Assembly: GCF_000614065.1 (NCBI RefSeq)
Contig: NZ_BAKG01000018.1
Coordinates: 1 to 64,000 of the forward strand
Direction of reading: 5' to 3'
DNA: 64,000 nt
Source of the DNA: Prevotella dentasini JCM 15908
GTDB taxonomy: Bacteria > Bacteroidota > Bacteroidia > Bacteroidales > Bacteroidaceae
Under the pieces are notes generated by a model, which worked only from the letters and a program-made list of their open reading frames with translations, was not told the DNA's origin and did no database searches. A program made the position numbers and the translations under genes. Positions 1 to 9,601 of the stretch are shown here, one piece after another (the stretch's first letter is position 1; each line of letters starts with the position of its first letter).

Positions 1-3
1 ATT

Positions 4-83
4 TATATACGGTTAGAAATTTACGGGGAAGCGGTTAGAAAAATATTTCTATACGTATAGAAATTTTCCGCTAACCGTATATA
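4..83. repeat. Nested inverted repeat next to the window edge
   Basis: A 13-bp arm at 4-16 is the exact reverse complement of 71-83. Its core CGGTTAG recurs at 32-38, and an 18-bp perfect palindrome lies at 46-63. The stretch is AT-rich and carries no open frame. It could be an operator, a cruciform or the end of an element that continues left of the window; nothing here decides between these. Confidence 0.6.
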
Positions 84-142
84 ATTTCGAGGCCTCCCAA
101 AAACCCTGTTTCAGAAGGCGGATAGGGGAGGACGGGAGAAGG

Positions 143-187
143 CATAAAAAGAAATCCTGACAGGTCAGCAGAGACTGACTGTCAGGA
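143..187 (-). terminator. Rho-independent terminator of the M13 peptidase gene
   Basis: The arms at 155-163 and 179-187 pair over nine bases and extend by three more around one bulged base. On the minus strand the hairpin is followed by a T-rich run (complement of 143-154). It lies about 95 bp past the stop of the minus-strand peptidase gene. Confidence 0.75.
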
Positions 188-281
188 CTTTATGCTTATG
201 TTTCAGTTGTTTTCCGGGACCATCGGGTACCCGTCTTGGCAGAGAGACTATCCTGTCCCGTCTGCCGCCGGTCTCTCCGGC

Positions 282-2314
282 TTACCAGAGCTGCAGACGC
301 TCCGCCTTCGGGAGGAAGAGCTTGTCGCCCTGCTTCACGCCGAAGGCGTCGTACCAAGCATCGATGTGGGGCAGTGCGCCGTTCACGCGCCATTCGCCCA
401 GCGAGTGGGGGTCGCTCTTGGTGCGGTTGCGTATTTCGGCCTCGGTGATGTTGGCCGCCCATACGCCTGCGTAGGCGATGAAGAAACGCTGCTGGGGCGT
501 GAATCCGTTGATGTTCTTGAGCTTCTTGGTCTTCAGCACGTTCTCGAGCGCGTTGTAGGCAAGCTGCAGGCCTCCGTGGTCGGCAAGGTTCTCGCCGAGC
601 GTGAAGCGGCCGTTGGCGTTGAGGTCGGGCAGCACCTTGATGTTGCTGAAGAAGTCGGCATACTTGCCCGTGCGTGCGTCGAAGTTCTTGCTGTCCTCCT
701 CTGTCCACCAGTCAGACATGTTGCCGTCCTTGTCGTAGTGGCGTCCTTGGTCGTCGAATCCGTGCGTCATCTCGTGTCCGATAACCACGCCGATGGCACC
801 GTAGTTGAAGGCGTCGTCGGCCTTCGGGTCGAAGAAGGGATACTGGAGGATTCCTGCCGGGAAGCAGATTTCGTTGGTCGTCGGGTTGTAGTATGCGTTG
901 ACGGTCTGTGGCGTCATCTGCCATTCGTCCTTGTCTACCGGCTTGCCTGCCCGCTCGTTGACGCTGACGGTGTTCCAGAATCTGCGGCACTCCATCACGT
1001 TCTCGTAGTACGACTTGGCAGGGTCGATGTTCAGCTGGCTCAGGTCCTTCCACTTGTTGGGATAGCCCACCTTTACATAGAAGGTAGAGAGCTTCTCGAG
1101 GGCGGCCTTCTTCGTCGCCTCGCTCATCCAGTCCTGTGCGAGTATGCGCTCCTTGAGGCTTACCTGCAGGTTCTTTATGAGCTGCTCCATGCGCTGCTTG
1201 CTCGATGCCGGGAAATAGCGTTCGCAGTAGATTCTGCCCAACGCCTCGCCCATCTGGCTTTCGGCCTGCTGCGTGGCACGCTTCCAGCGCGGATAGTCTT
1301 CCTTCGTTCCGCGCATGGTCTTGGAGAAGAAGTTGAAGTTCTCCGCGCGCACCTCGTCGCTCAGGTAGTCGGCCGCCGTCAGGATGGCGTCCCACTCCAT
1401 GCGCGCACGCAGCTCGTCGGCACTCTCGGTGGCGGTGAGCTTGTCGAGTCCTACGAGGAAGTCAGGCTGGCCTACCACCATCTCCTGAATGTATTCCGTC
1501 CTGATGCCCTCTGCATTGGCGAGCTGCACGAGCGGAATGTTGGGATACTTCTCCTCGAAGTCCTTGAGCGTCATCTTGTTGTAGTTTGCCTCCACGTTGC
1601 GCAGCTCGGTGCGGCTCTTGGAAATGAGGGCAAGCGCGGTCTCGAATCGGAGAATGGCGTCGCGCTTCCTGACTGCCTCGGCCTCGCTGAAGCCGAAGAG
1701 CCTGAACATGTTGACGATGTGCTGCTTGTAGGCGTTGCGTATGTCGGTCGTCGCCTTGTCGTTGTCAAGATAATACTCTTTCTGTCCGAGGGTCAGGCCG
1801 CTCTGATAGATGTTGAGAATGTTCATCTTCGCATTCTTCTCGTCGGCACCCAGACCGTAGGCCATGGCTACACCATAGTTGAAGGGCGACGACTTCAGCT
1901 GAAGCGCGCGCAGGTCGGTAACGGTCTTGGCGGCTCCATCTCTGCCAGCACGGCCTTAACGGGAGCAACGCCCTCCCTGTTGCGGCGGACGGAATCCATG
2001 GCGAGCTTGTAGAAGTCGCCGAGTTTCTGCTCCACGCTGCCCGGTTTGCCCGGCTTCTTGAGAAGTTCCGTCAGGATGGTGTTGATGCGCTTGTTGTTGT
2101 CTTCGCCCAATTGGTCGAACGAGCCGTAGCGCGAATAGGCGGCAGGAAGCGGATTGAGCTTCTGCCATCCACCTGTTGCAAACTGATAGAAATTGTCTGC
2201 CGGACGGGCCGACTTGTCGAGATTGCTCTCCTTGATGCCTGCCTGCGTCTGTGCAAGGCTGCCCAGCGGTGCGGCGGCGAGCATCATCATTGGTAAGATT
2301 GTCTTGATATTCAT
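282..2314 (-). CDS. M13 family zinc metallopeptidase (PepO/neprilysin type), frameshifted
   Basis: Secreted endopeptidase of the neprilysin/PepO family, probably periplasmic or surface-located. The N-terminus (start 2314) has a signal peptide ending near LAQ and the family start DNFYQFATGGW. The zinc site HEMTH is at about residue 514 (nt 762-776) and the third ligand lies in ENLADHGG near residue 574. The upstream motif NAYYNPTTNEICFPAG and the C-terminal LQLW ending are also typical. Total length is about 677 residues, normal for the family. The frame breaks at about 1934: the first part runs 2314-1895 and the rest continues one frame over, and adding one base restores EAAKTVTDLRAL. All catalytic residues lie after the break. 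Family identity is certain; the substrate is unknown. A 606-codon antisense frame across it is a codon-bias shadow. Confidence 0.9.
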
Positions 2315-2541
2315 ATTTTGTTAAGTTAAAAGCCTTTTCCTGTTTATCCCCGGAAGGGAAGAGAGCTGTATGCCTCGTTGGAATAAGGGGGCCATTATTG
2401 TCCTTTTGATTATTGTCCTTAATGCCGGAAGCTGATGTTGGTGCGGTTGACCTGACAGGAAGAACCTGCCCAATTGCCGCTTCAGGCCGTCTGCCGCTTG
2501 CTTTCCCCCTTCGGAAATGGACTGGGAAGGGACAGGAATGG

Positions 2542-4494
2542 TTATTCCAACTCCTCCGAAAGCATCAGCCAGCGGTCGTTCTCCTCGTCGAGGGCGCGCT
2601 TCAGCTCGGTGTATTCGGTAACGAGCTGCATGTCGGAAGCGTTCTCGGGATTCATGAAGAGCTGGTCAAGCTCGCTGATGCGCGCTTCCATCTTAGCTAT
2701 CTTCTTCTCCGATTCCTCCACGGCACGTTGCGCCTTGCGCAGCTTCTTCTGCTGCTCCTTGTGTTCGGCGTAGGCCTGCTTGCCCGTCGGGGTCTGCTTG
2801 GATTCTGAAGCCGGTGCCGCGGACGTGCCGGCCGGCCGTGCTCCTCCCTTCGACAGCCCCGGAGCGGCCACCGCCTCGTGGATGGTCTCGGCATTGTGCG
2901 CACGCAGATAGTCGTAGATGCCGCCCAAATGCTCGCGCACCCTGCCTCCGCCGAACTCGTAGACCTTGCTGACCAGACCGTCGAGAAATTCGCGGTCGTG
3001 GGAGACGATGATGGCCGTGCCGTCGAAAGCCCTGACGGCCTCTTTCAGAACCTCCTTGGACGGGATGTCGAGATGGTTGGTAGGCTCGTCGAGGATGAGC
3101 AGATTGACGGGCTCGAGCAAGAGCTTTATCATGGCCAGCCGGGAGCGTTCGCCGCCCGAGAGCACCTTCACGTACTTCTCCGATGTCTCGCCGCCGAACA
3201 TAAACGCGCCGAGGAGGTCGTTGATGCGCAGTCGCATGTCGCCTTTCGCCACCTCGTCTATGGTCTGGAAGATGGTCAGGCTCTCATCCAAGAGCTGCGC
3301 CTGATTCTGCGCAAAGTAGCCTATCTGCACGTTGTGCCCTATTTTCAGCTTGCCATCGAAAGGTATTTCGCCCATGATGCACTTCACGAGCGTAGACTTT
3401 CCCTCGCCGTTCTTGCCGACGAAAGCAACCTTCTCACCGCGCCTGATGGTCATGTCTACGTCCGATATAACGGTATGTTCGCCATACTTTTTTGTCAGCG
3501 TGTCTGTTATAACGGGATAATCGCCCGAGCGGAGGCACGGAGGAAACTTCAGGTGCATGGCGGAGTTGTCTACCTCGTCCACCTCAATGGGTACGATTTT
3601 CTCCAGTTGCTTGATGCGCTGCTGCACCTGTACGGCCTTCGTCGCCTGATAGCGGAAACGCTCTATAAACGCCCTGATGTCGGCAATCTCCTTCTGCTGG
3701 TTCTCATAGGCGCGGAGCTGCTGTTCGCGGCGTTCCTTGCGGAGGACGAGATATTCGTCGTATTTCACCTTGTAGTCCTCTATATGTCCGCAGGTAATCT
3801 CCAAGGTGCGGTTCGTAACGTTGTTGATGAAGGCACGGTCGTGCGACACCAGCACCACCGCCTTGGCACTTTGCGCAAGGAATTGCTCCAACCATTGTAT
3901 GGACTCTATGTCGAGATGGTTGGTAGGCTCGTCGAGAAGCAGCACGTCGGGACGGCGGAGCAATATCTTTGCCAGTTCAATACGCATGCGCCATCCGCCC
4001 GAAAACTCTTTCGTGGGGCGGTCGAAGTCTGTGCGCTCGAAGCCGAGTCCCGTCAGCGTGCGTTCTATCTCCGCCTCGTAGTTCTCTCCGCCCATCATCA
4101 TGTAGCGTTCGTGCTCCTGCGTGAACTTCTCTACCAGAGCGGCATAGCTCTCGCTCTCGTAGTCGGTGCGGTCGGCCATTTCCTGCTGCATCCGTTCAAG
4201 CCGCTGCTCCGTCTGCGTGTTGTCGGCAAACGCCTTGCGCGCCTCTTCCTTCACGGTAGTGTCGTCGGCGAGCTTCATTACCTGCGGCAGGTAGCCGACG
4301 GTCGTATCGTTCGGTATCGCCACCACGCCCGCCGTGGGCTTCTGTAGTCCGCAGAGAATCTTCAGCATCGTAGACTTCCCTGCACCGTTCTTGCCTACCA
4401 AGGCAATGCGGTCCTTATCGTTGACTACGAAGGAAACGTTCCGAAAGAGCGGCTTCACGCTGAACTCTACTGTCAAACCTTCTATTGAAATCAT
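2542..4494 (-). CDS. ABC-F family ATPase (translation factor type), two ATPase domains
   Basis: A soluble ABC-F protein of 650 residues with two nucleotide-binding domains and no membrane segments. The first domain has GKNGAGKST near residue 35, the signature FSGGWRMRIELA and DEPTNHLD. The second has GKNGEGKST, LSGGERSRLAM and again DEPTNHLD. A charged linker between the domains and a C-terminal coiled coil (about residues 560-645) after a Pro/Ala-rich linker match the Uup/YdiF branch. ABC-F proteins act on the ribosome, in translation control or antibiotic protection; which applies here cannot be read from the sequence. It lies 152 bp downstream of the NusG-like gene on the same strand. A second, different ABC-F gene is at 54837-56620. 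Confidence 0.93.
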   Translation of the reverse strand: MISIEGLTVEFSVKPLFRNVSFVVNDKDRIALVGKNGAGKSTMLKILCGLQKPTAGVVAIPNDTTVGYLPQVMKLADDTTVKEEARKAFADNTQTEQRLERMQQEMADRTDYESESYAALVEKFTQEHERYMMMGGENYEAEIERTLTGLGFERTDFDRPTKEFSGGWRMRIELAKILLRRPDVLLLDEPTNHLDIESIQWLEQFLAQSAKAVVLVSHDRAFINNVTNRTLEITCGHIEDYKVKYDEYLVLRKERREQQLRAYENQQKEIADIRAFIERFRYQATKAVQVQQRIKQLEKIVPIEVDEVDNSAMHLKFPPCLRSGDYPVITDTLTKKYGEHTVISDVDMTIRRGEKVAFVGKNGEGKSTLVKCIMGEIPFDGKLKIGHNVQIGYFAQNQAQLLDESLTIFQTIDEVAKGDMRLRINDLLGAFMFGGETSEKYVKVLSGGERSRLAMIKLLLEPVNLLILDEPTNHLDIPSKEVLKEAVRAFDGTAIIVSHDREFLDGLVSKVYEFGGGRVREHLGGIYDYLRAHNAETIHEAVAAPGLSKGGARPAGTSAAPASESKQTPTGKQAYAEHKEQQKKLRKAQRAVEESEKKIAKMEARISELDQLFMNPENASDMQLVTEYTELKRALDEENDRWLMLSEELE

Positions 4495-4646
4495 AGTTGT
4501 ATCTTGGAGTTAAGAGAAGTTATGGGAATATATTGCTCCCCTTGACTGCCAAGGGGAACAAAGAACGCTTATGAGAAAGACCGAAAAGGCCTCAAGAAGC
4601 CGTCGTGCCCTGCACCGGCTAAGGGAGAGAAACGGACAGCAACACC

Positions 4647-5222
4647 TTATTTCCCGGTCTCCGATAGGGGCACGCAGCACCATTTGGTTACTTTCAGCAT
4701 GACGCTGATGCCCGGAATCTCCTTAAGCAGGAAGTATTTTTTGCTGGATCTGACCAACCGGCCCGTCATTCCCTTCATAGGGCCGAACTTCACCAGCACG
4801 GGGTCGCCGGCCTTCATCCGGGCTTCTTCCGTGGAAATGAACTTCCGCATGCTTATTTCCGGGTTGCACATCAGCCGGAACTCGTACATCTGATTGTGCG
4901 GAATAAGGTAATAATCCTTTGAGTCGCGCTCCTTGCGAATGACGCTTAGCTTCAGAGCCGACTCCTGTACAGCCTTGCGGAAGATGGCTTCGTCGTCGGG
5001 CTGCTTGACAAAGAGCAGATTGATGACCACAGGCCGCAACACCTGCCTGACTTTCCCCGAAGCATCCTCAACGTCGCGATACTGCAAGGGGATAAATACT
5101 TCCATTCCTTTTTCCTTGAAGTAATCGGCCACCGTCTCCTGCCGGTTGCCAAACAGACGGACAGCGTACCACGCCTTCCCGTCGTCTACCACCTCGTCTA
5201 CGTAGCGTTGGAGTTTTTCCAT
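4647..5222 (-). CDS. NusG-like transcription antiterminator, UpxY family, solitary
   Basis: A 191-residue protein with an N-terminal NGN domain (WYAVRLFGNRQETVADYF, about residues 18-120) and a C-terminal KOW-like domain (GDPVLVKFGPMKGMTGRLV, about 138-165). This is the layout of Bacteroides UpxY proteins, specialised NusG paralogues that let RNA polymerase read through the leaders of capsule operons. Such genes normally open a polysaccharide locus, but none follows here: the next gene is an ABC-F ATPase. The housekeeping NusG usually sits by rplK, so this is unlikely to be it. The -7 element at 5231-5238 leaves almost no 5' leader before the chosen ATG. Function in trans at a distant locus is an inference. 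Confidence 0.85.
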   Translation of the reverse strand: MEKLQRYVDEVVDDGKAWYAVRLFGNRQETVADYFKEKGMEVFIPLQYRDVEDASGKVRQVLRPVVINLLFVKQPDDEAIFRKAVQESALKLSVIRKERDSKDYYLIPHNQMYEFRLMCNPEISMRKFISTEEARMKAGDPVLVKFGPMKGMTGRLVRSSKKYFLLKEIPGISVMLKVTKWCCVPLSETGK

Positions 5223-5230
5223 AATGGTTG

Positions 5231-5238
5231 CAAAAGTA
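5231..5238 (-). promoter_or_regulatory. -7 element of the NusG-like gene
   Basis: Minus-strand TACTTTTG, matching TAnnTTTG. It ends only 8 bp before the ATG at 5222, so the transcript would be leaderless or nearly so. Confidence 0.55.
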
Positions 5239-5391
5239 AGAAAATTATATGGAATATGGATGATAATGCCCTTTCAACTTCACTATTTTTCTTATTTTTA
5301 TCAATGTAGTCCGTCCTTCTGCTGCCTGACTTTCGTCCACCGGCACAGGAGGCTTTCGGGACAGCAGAAGCAGAGAGAAACGGGCATAAAG

Positions 5392-5452
5392 CGAAAGTGC
5401 CGTTTTCGTATGGTGAAAGTGCCGTTTTCATCATGCGAAACCGCCACTTTCG
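5392..5452. repeat. 22-bp-pitch palindrome triplet, locus A
   Basis: Three 17-bp units at 5392-5408, 5414-5430 and 5436-5452 are separated by 5-bp spacers. The first is CGAAAGTGCCGTTTTCG. It lies upstream of the NusG-like gene and downstream of the POT transporter gene (both minus). It is one of eight such loci in the window. The rest of 5240-5730 shows no gene. Confidence 0.85.
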
Positions 5453-5732
5453 TTTCTCCATTGTAGCTCGGCAGAAAATGAGCATCTCACAGACCCGTAT
5501 TCCGGGAAAAGGCAGGCATGCCTAAATGGTTCGGCTGTTGAACTGAAAATGATGATGAAGGGAAATCAGGAGGCGGCAGAGTTGAGTTTTTGATAGTGCC
5601 CACGGTGAAGGCAGACTGGCGTCCGGGCTTTGGAGGAAGGTTTCTGAGAATTGAGAGAGGCGGCATGAAGTTTCTGTTATGCCGTCAATATGTCCTTGTA
5701 TGAAGGAACGGCCATGTTTATAGCGAATGAAT

Positions 5733-5771
5733 AATAAAAAAACACTGGAAGACCAATCGTCTTCCAGTGTT
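5733..5771 (-). terminator. Terminator of the POT transporter gene
   Basis: Perfect 13-bp arms at 5741-5753 and 5759-5771 enclose a 5-base loop. On the minus strand the hairpin is followed by six T (complement of 5735-5740). It starts 25 bp past the stop codon. Confidence 0.9.
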
Positions 5772-5795
5772 TGATGTACAGGTTAGGATGTCCTG

Positions 5796-7316
5796 TTATG
5801 CTACTTTCTCCAAGCGTTTCATCATCAGGAACATGAAAGCTGCTGAAACGAGACAAAGGACGATGAACACGGTCCATACTATCGGCAATGGGAGGTCGCC
5901 CCACAGATAACCGCCCACGCTGACGAGCAGGTTACCGAATGCAGTAGCAACAAACCAGCCGCCCATCATGGCTCCCTTGTACTTTGGAGGTGCTACCTTA
6001 CTAACAAAGCTGATACCCATCGGACTGAGGAGAAGCTCTCCGAATGTCAGCACGAGATAGGTGCCAATCAGCCAGTTGGCAGAAGCATACTTGGCAGACT
6101 CGCCTGCCACCTTCTGCTCGTTCGGGGTGAGAAGGCCCTGTGAGGCCATCACCATCAGGAAGTAGGCACATCCTGCCACAATCATACCGTATGCAATCTT
6201 GCGGGGAGCTGAAGGCTCCTTTCCCTTGGCAGCCAATGCACCGAAGATGGCCATGCTGATAGGAGTCAGGGCTACTACATAGAATGGGTTGAACTGCTGG
6301 AAGATAGGTGCGCTGACGTCTACAGTGCCCTCAAGATTCATATACTTGTAGGCCAATACACCGACAGCGGCAAGGATAATCAGAGCTGCAATGCCCTTCC
6401 CTTTGGAAGTCTTGCTCTGGAACAAAGCCATCGACGCGTACACGATGAAGACAATCATCACAAGATTGATTACATCGAAGGCCATGCTCTGTACGCCTGT
6501 AGAAGTCTTGTGGACGAACTCATCGGCAAAGTAAGTCAGGGTCAGACCGTTCTGATGGAATGCCATCCAGAAGAAAATAACCACTGCAAACACAAGGCAG
6601 AGGGCAACGATGCGCTCTTTGGTCTGCTGGGGTGTCAGTTCTTCCTCGGTTGATACGGCTGCAGCCTTGTCAGCCTTCTTCGTACCGCCCTCTACGTGTC
6701 TGAAGGTGCTTCTGAAGCCATAGTAGATGGCCATTGACAGAACCAGCGAAATGCAGGCTACGGCAAACGAGAAGTGGTAGGCGTCGTTGCCGGCATAGCC
6801 AAGGGAGTTCTCTGCCCAGTCCTTGATTCTGACAGCAGCGGTCGGTGCGAAGAGGGCACCGATGTTGATTGCCATGTAGAAGATGGAGAAAGCGGAATCG
6901 CGCTTGCCTTCCAACTCGGGATTGTCATAGAGATTGCCGACCATTACCTGTAGGTTTCCCTTGAACAATCCTGTTCCAAAGCTGATGAAGAGCAGGGCGG
7001 CTATCATGGACATAAATGCTACCGTGCCGCTTCCCAGTGGGATGGAGAGGAACAGATAGCCTGCAAACATGATGATGATACCGATGGTTACCATCTTGCC
7101 ATAGCCGAATTTGTCGGCCATGATACCTCCAATCAGCGGCAGGAAGTACACAAGTCCGAGGAAGACACTATAGATTAGTCCGGCTGTTCCCGGTTCCAAT
7201 CCGAAATTAGCTCTCAAGAATAACGCAAAGACGGCTATCATCGTATAATAGCCGAAACGCTCTCCCGTGTTGGCCAAAGCCAAGGCGTAAAGCCCTTTTG
7301 GTTGGTTTTCAAACAT
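5796..7316 (-). CDS. POT/PTR2 family proton-coupled peptide transporter
   Basis: An inner-membrane major-facilitator carrier of 506 residues that imports di- and tripeptides with protons. The family hallmark ExxERFxYY appears as NTGERFGYYTM at about residues 17-27. About twelve to fourteen hydrophobic segments follow, with a charged cytoplasmic loop near residues 205-230 (KKADKAAAV). The length matches bacterial DtpD-like members. The 5' end lies only 24 bp from the stop of the porin-like gene, so the two may share a transcript, ended by the hairpin at 5733-5771. The product is clear; exact peptide preference is not. Confidence 0.94.
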   Translation of the reverse strand: MFENQPKGLYALALANTGERFGYYTMIAVFALFLRANFGLEPGTAGLIYSVFLGLVYFLPLIGGIMADKFGYGKMVTIGIIIMFAGYLFLSIPLGSGTVAFMSMIAALLFISFGTGLFKGNLQVMVGNLYDNPELEGKRDSAFSIFYMAINIGALFAPTAAVRIKDWAENSLGYAGNDAYHFSFAVACISLVLSMAIYYGFRSTFRHVEGGTKKADKAAAVSTEEELTPQQTKERIVALCLVFAVVIFFWMAFHQNGLTLTYFADEFVHKTSTGVQSMAFDVINLVMIVFIVYASMALFQSKTSKGKGIAALIILAAVGVLAYKYMNLEGTVDVSAPIFQQFNPFYVVALTPISMAIFGALAAKGKEPSAPRKIAYGMIVAGCAYFLMVMASQGLLTPNEQKVAGESAKYASANWLIGTYLVLTFGELLLSPMGISFVSKVAPPKYKGAMMGGWFVATAFGNLLVSVGGYLWGDLPLPIVWTVFIVLCLVSAAFMFLMMKRLEKVA

Positions 7317-7340
7317 AATTGTTAAATTTTAGGTTGATTA

Positions 7341-8087
7341 TTACTTTGTTTTTGAAATATCGAACAGATAGGTTGCCTTAATGACAATGTTTCCATGATT
7401 GGATTTCCCGAAGAAATCTTTCTTCGTGTTTCCGTAGATGTTGCCCAGCCCATAGTAGTAGCGGGCTTCGAGGAGGAAGTGCCCCAGTCTGGGATTACTC
7501 CATTCGGCACCCAGTCCGGCAGCAATGCCGTAGTCGAATTTCTTTTCTACGGGCATGTTCTCCTGTGCTACGGTGGTGTTGCTGCGTCCTGTGCCGTCAG
7601 AGGCAAGGTTGGGTGAGTCGTAGTTTTTTGAAGTTGATTCGCTCAGATAGAGTCCTATCTGCGGTCCGGCTTGGAAGAAGAAGTTCCATCCCTTGCGTTC
7701 CTTTCCCCACGCCAAGTGTGCAAAAACCGGAATCTGTACGTAGTTGATAGTGCGCGAATAGGCCTCGGCTACTCCATTGGCGTTGACTACTTGTCCTCCC
7801 GTGTTGGTCTGAATATCCTCTTTCCATCCTATGGAGGCGTAGTTCACTTCTCCGTAGATAGAGCAGATGGTATTGAAATACTTCTCGCATATATACCGGA
7901 TACTCATACCGCCCGTGATGCCTCCGTGATAGTCCTGCGCGACCTTCGGGTCGAAGCCGACATTGGAGAGGACATAGCCGCCATTGACACCGACGGAGAG
8001 GTCGTTGCGATGCTGTCCTACCTGTGCAGCGATTGTCAGGGGCAGGAACGATAGGGCGACAGCCAATAGTTTGATTATATTTTTCAT
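7341..8087 (-). CDS. Outer-membrane beta-barrel protein, PorT-like
   Basis: A protein of about 248 residues with a signal peptide (hydrophobic LLAVALSFLPLTIAAQ) followed by the alternating beta pattern and glycine-rich turns of small Bacteroidetes barrels, for example LSVGVNGGYVLSNVGFDP and a final strand ending IVIKATYLFDISK. ATG 8087 is preferred because it gives a standard signal peptide; ATG 8096 would add three residues. The PorT-like/porin-family label rests on fold pattern only. It lies between the LysM protein gene (45 to 54 bp upstream, depending on start) and the POT gene, same strand, suggesting one envelope operon. Confidence 0.75.
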   Translation of the reverse strand: MKNIIKLLAVALSFLPLTIAAQVGQHRNDLSVGVNGGYVLSNVGFDPKVAQDYHGGITGGMSIRYICEKYFNTICSIYGEVNYASIGWKEDIQTNTGGQVVNANGVAEAYSRTINYVQIPVFAHLAWGKERKGWNFFFQAGPQIGLYLSESTSKNYDSPNLASDGTGRSNTTVAQENMPVEKKFDYGIAAGLGAEWSNPRLGHFLLEARYYYGLGNIYGNTKKDFFGKSNHGNIVIKATYLFDISKTK

Positions 8088-8140
8088 TAATATCATCGAA
8101 AGACGGCCCCGGCGTGTAGGGAGGGACTGTCTGCTTTGTA

Positions 8141-9529
8141 TCAGTACACCAGATTCTCCATAGTCTGGTCGGCCTTGAAATGGACGAGCTGGAAGTGGTT
8201 GTTCTGATAGCCTCCTTGTCCAACACGCTCGAAGTTGAGCCGTGTCTGCAATGCCTTGTATTTGGCTTCCGTGTCCGTACCCTTGAAAGTCTTGGGATGG
8301 GCTTTCAGTCCCCGGATGAAGAACTCGGCCTGATCGTAGCCTGTTATTGCCATTCTCGGAATATAGGTCTTGCTCATCGGTTCACCGTAAGTGTCTTGAT
8401 AGAGTTTCTCCAAAGCCTCGGTCTTGTTGGCGACCTTATTATAATAATAGGTGGACGGGATATAGACACCATACTTGAAGAAATAGGCCAAGTCGTAGTC
8501 TTGGTAGATGAACCACTGGTTGTAGCCATACATGGAGATGGCGAGGCCGGGATGAGTCTGCTTCAGGGAGTCAAGCTTGGCAAAGACCTGATTCAGTTGG
8601 GGACTCTTCTCGGAGTTGACCACAATCACATTGGGCCTTCTTGCATCGAAATGCTTGGCAAAATCACTCTGCGGAGAGTTTATATTGGTCAGGTCGTATT
8701 TTATTTTCAGGGCGTCAAGTTGCTTGCGCAGTCCGCTTGTAAAGCCTCCTACTTGGCTGTTGGGGTCATTGCAGTTGATGAATACAGGGTGATGGGTTTT
8801 GTGAAATCGTTCGAGGAAGCTGGCGATTGCCTTTTCGTTCAGTCGTGCATCGCTCTGATAGACCTGATAGATATTGGGATTGCTTGCCACCTCGTTTCCA
8901 TCAATGGAGAACGGAATGACCAACTTGATTCCGTGTGCACGGCAGAAATCGGCAAGTGGTTTTACCTGATTGGAGTACAGAGGCCCAAAGATAATGTCAA
9001 GGGAGGAGGCGTTTGGGTCAAGTAGTGTAGTGCGCACGTCTGCCTCCTTGGGTACATTCCAAGCGTGGACGTCAGTATTGATGCCTTCTTCCTTCAGTTG
9101 GTTGAGGGCCAAGAGTACGCCACGATAGTATTCAACCATCCGTTTGCCATCACCGTCAAGATTGTGCAGAGGCAGCATTACGCCGATACGTATGCTTCCG
9201 GCTACGGGAGCCGTGGCGGTCTTAGTGGTTGCAGTGGACTGCGGCCTGCCGGAGGGAGAAGGCGTTTGCCCTTTCTTGTCGCCGTCTTTGGCGTATGGAA
9301 CGAATATCCAATCGCCCTTCTTCAGTTCGTAGCCCTCCTTTTTCATTTCAGGATTGGCATCCAACAGCTCTTGGATACTTATTCCGTAGTCCTTGGCTAT
9401 GCCGAAGATGGTTTCTTTTTTCTTAACCTTGTGAATATCTTTCCATTGAGTTGTCTGTGCCATTATTCCACACGCGAAGAACAATGTCAGCATCAACAAA
9501 AAGCATCTATGACCGTGTTTCATAATCAT
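8141..9529 (-). CDS. LysM domain plus periplasmic-binding-protein-fold protein
   Basis: A secreted protein of 462 residues. A signal peptide (LLMLTLFFACGIMAQ) is followed by a LysM peptidoglycan-binding domain at about residues 33-77 (KKKETIFGIAKDYGIS, then LKKGDWIFVP). A Ser/Thr/Pro linker leads to a type I periplasmic-binding-protein fold at about 105-450 (IRIGVMLPLHNLDGDGKRM, FGPLYSNQVKPLADF). Such folds bind small ligands in ABC-transport and receptor proteins, but here no transporter genes accompany it, so a cell-wall-tethered sensor or scaffold is as likely as a transport role. Start 9529 is 20 bp from a -7 element; ATG 9523 is an alternative. Confidence 0.82.
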   Translation of the reverse strand: MIMKHGHRCFLLMLTLFFACGIMAQTTQWKDIHKVKKKETIFGIAKDYGISIQELLDANPEMKKEGYELKKGDWIFVPYAKDGDKKGQTPSPSGRPQSTATTKTATAPVAGSIRIGVMLPLHNLDGDGKRMVEYYRGVLLALNQLKEEGINTDVHAWNVPKEADVRTTLLDPNASSLDIIFGPLYSNQVKPLADFCRAHGIKLVIPFSIDGNEVASNPNIYQVYQSDARLNEKAIASFLERFHKTHHPVFINCNDPNSQVGGFTSGLRKQLDALKIKYDLTNINSPQSDFAKHFDARRPNVIVVNSEKSPQLNQVFAKLDSLKQTHPGLAISMYGYNQWFIYQDYDLAYFFKYGVYIPSTYYYNKVANKTEALEKLYQDTYGEPMSKTYIPRMAITGYDQAEFFIRGLKAHPKTFKGTDTEAKYKALQTRLNFERVGQGGYQNNHFQLVHFKADQTMENLVY

Positions 9530-9548
9530 AACTTCTATTTAATTGTTG

Positions 9549-9556
9549 CAAAGATA
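9549..9556 (-). promoter_or_regulatory. -7 element for the LysM gene
   Basis: Minus-strand TATCTTTG, followed by GCAAC, upstream of the ATG at 9529. It is part of a divergent promoter pair with 9602-9609. Confidence 0.65.
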
Positions 9557-9601
9557 AGAAAAAGTATTTACTATATCTCGTGAAATACATAGAATTTTTC
9601 G

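Noticed and set aside
192..2012. A 606-codon open frame antisense to the M13 peptidase
   Set aside because: It mirrors the peptidase codon structure, is rich in Val/Leu/Ala/Arg, has no recognisable domain, and continues past the peptidase frameshift only by chance. It is a shadow ORF.
5392..5452. Short evenly spaced repeats as a possible CRISPR array
   Set aside because: The repeats are 17 bp with 5-bp spacers, far too short for protospacers. Only three or four units occur per locus, at eight separate places, and no cas genes are present.
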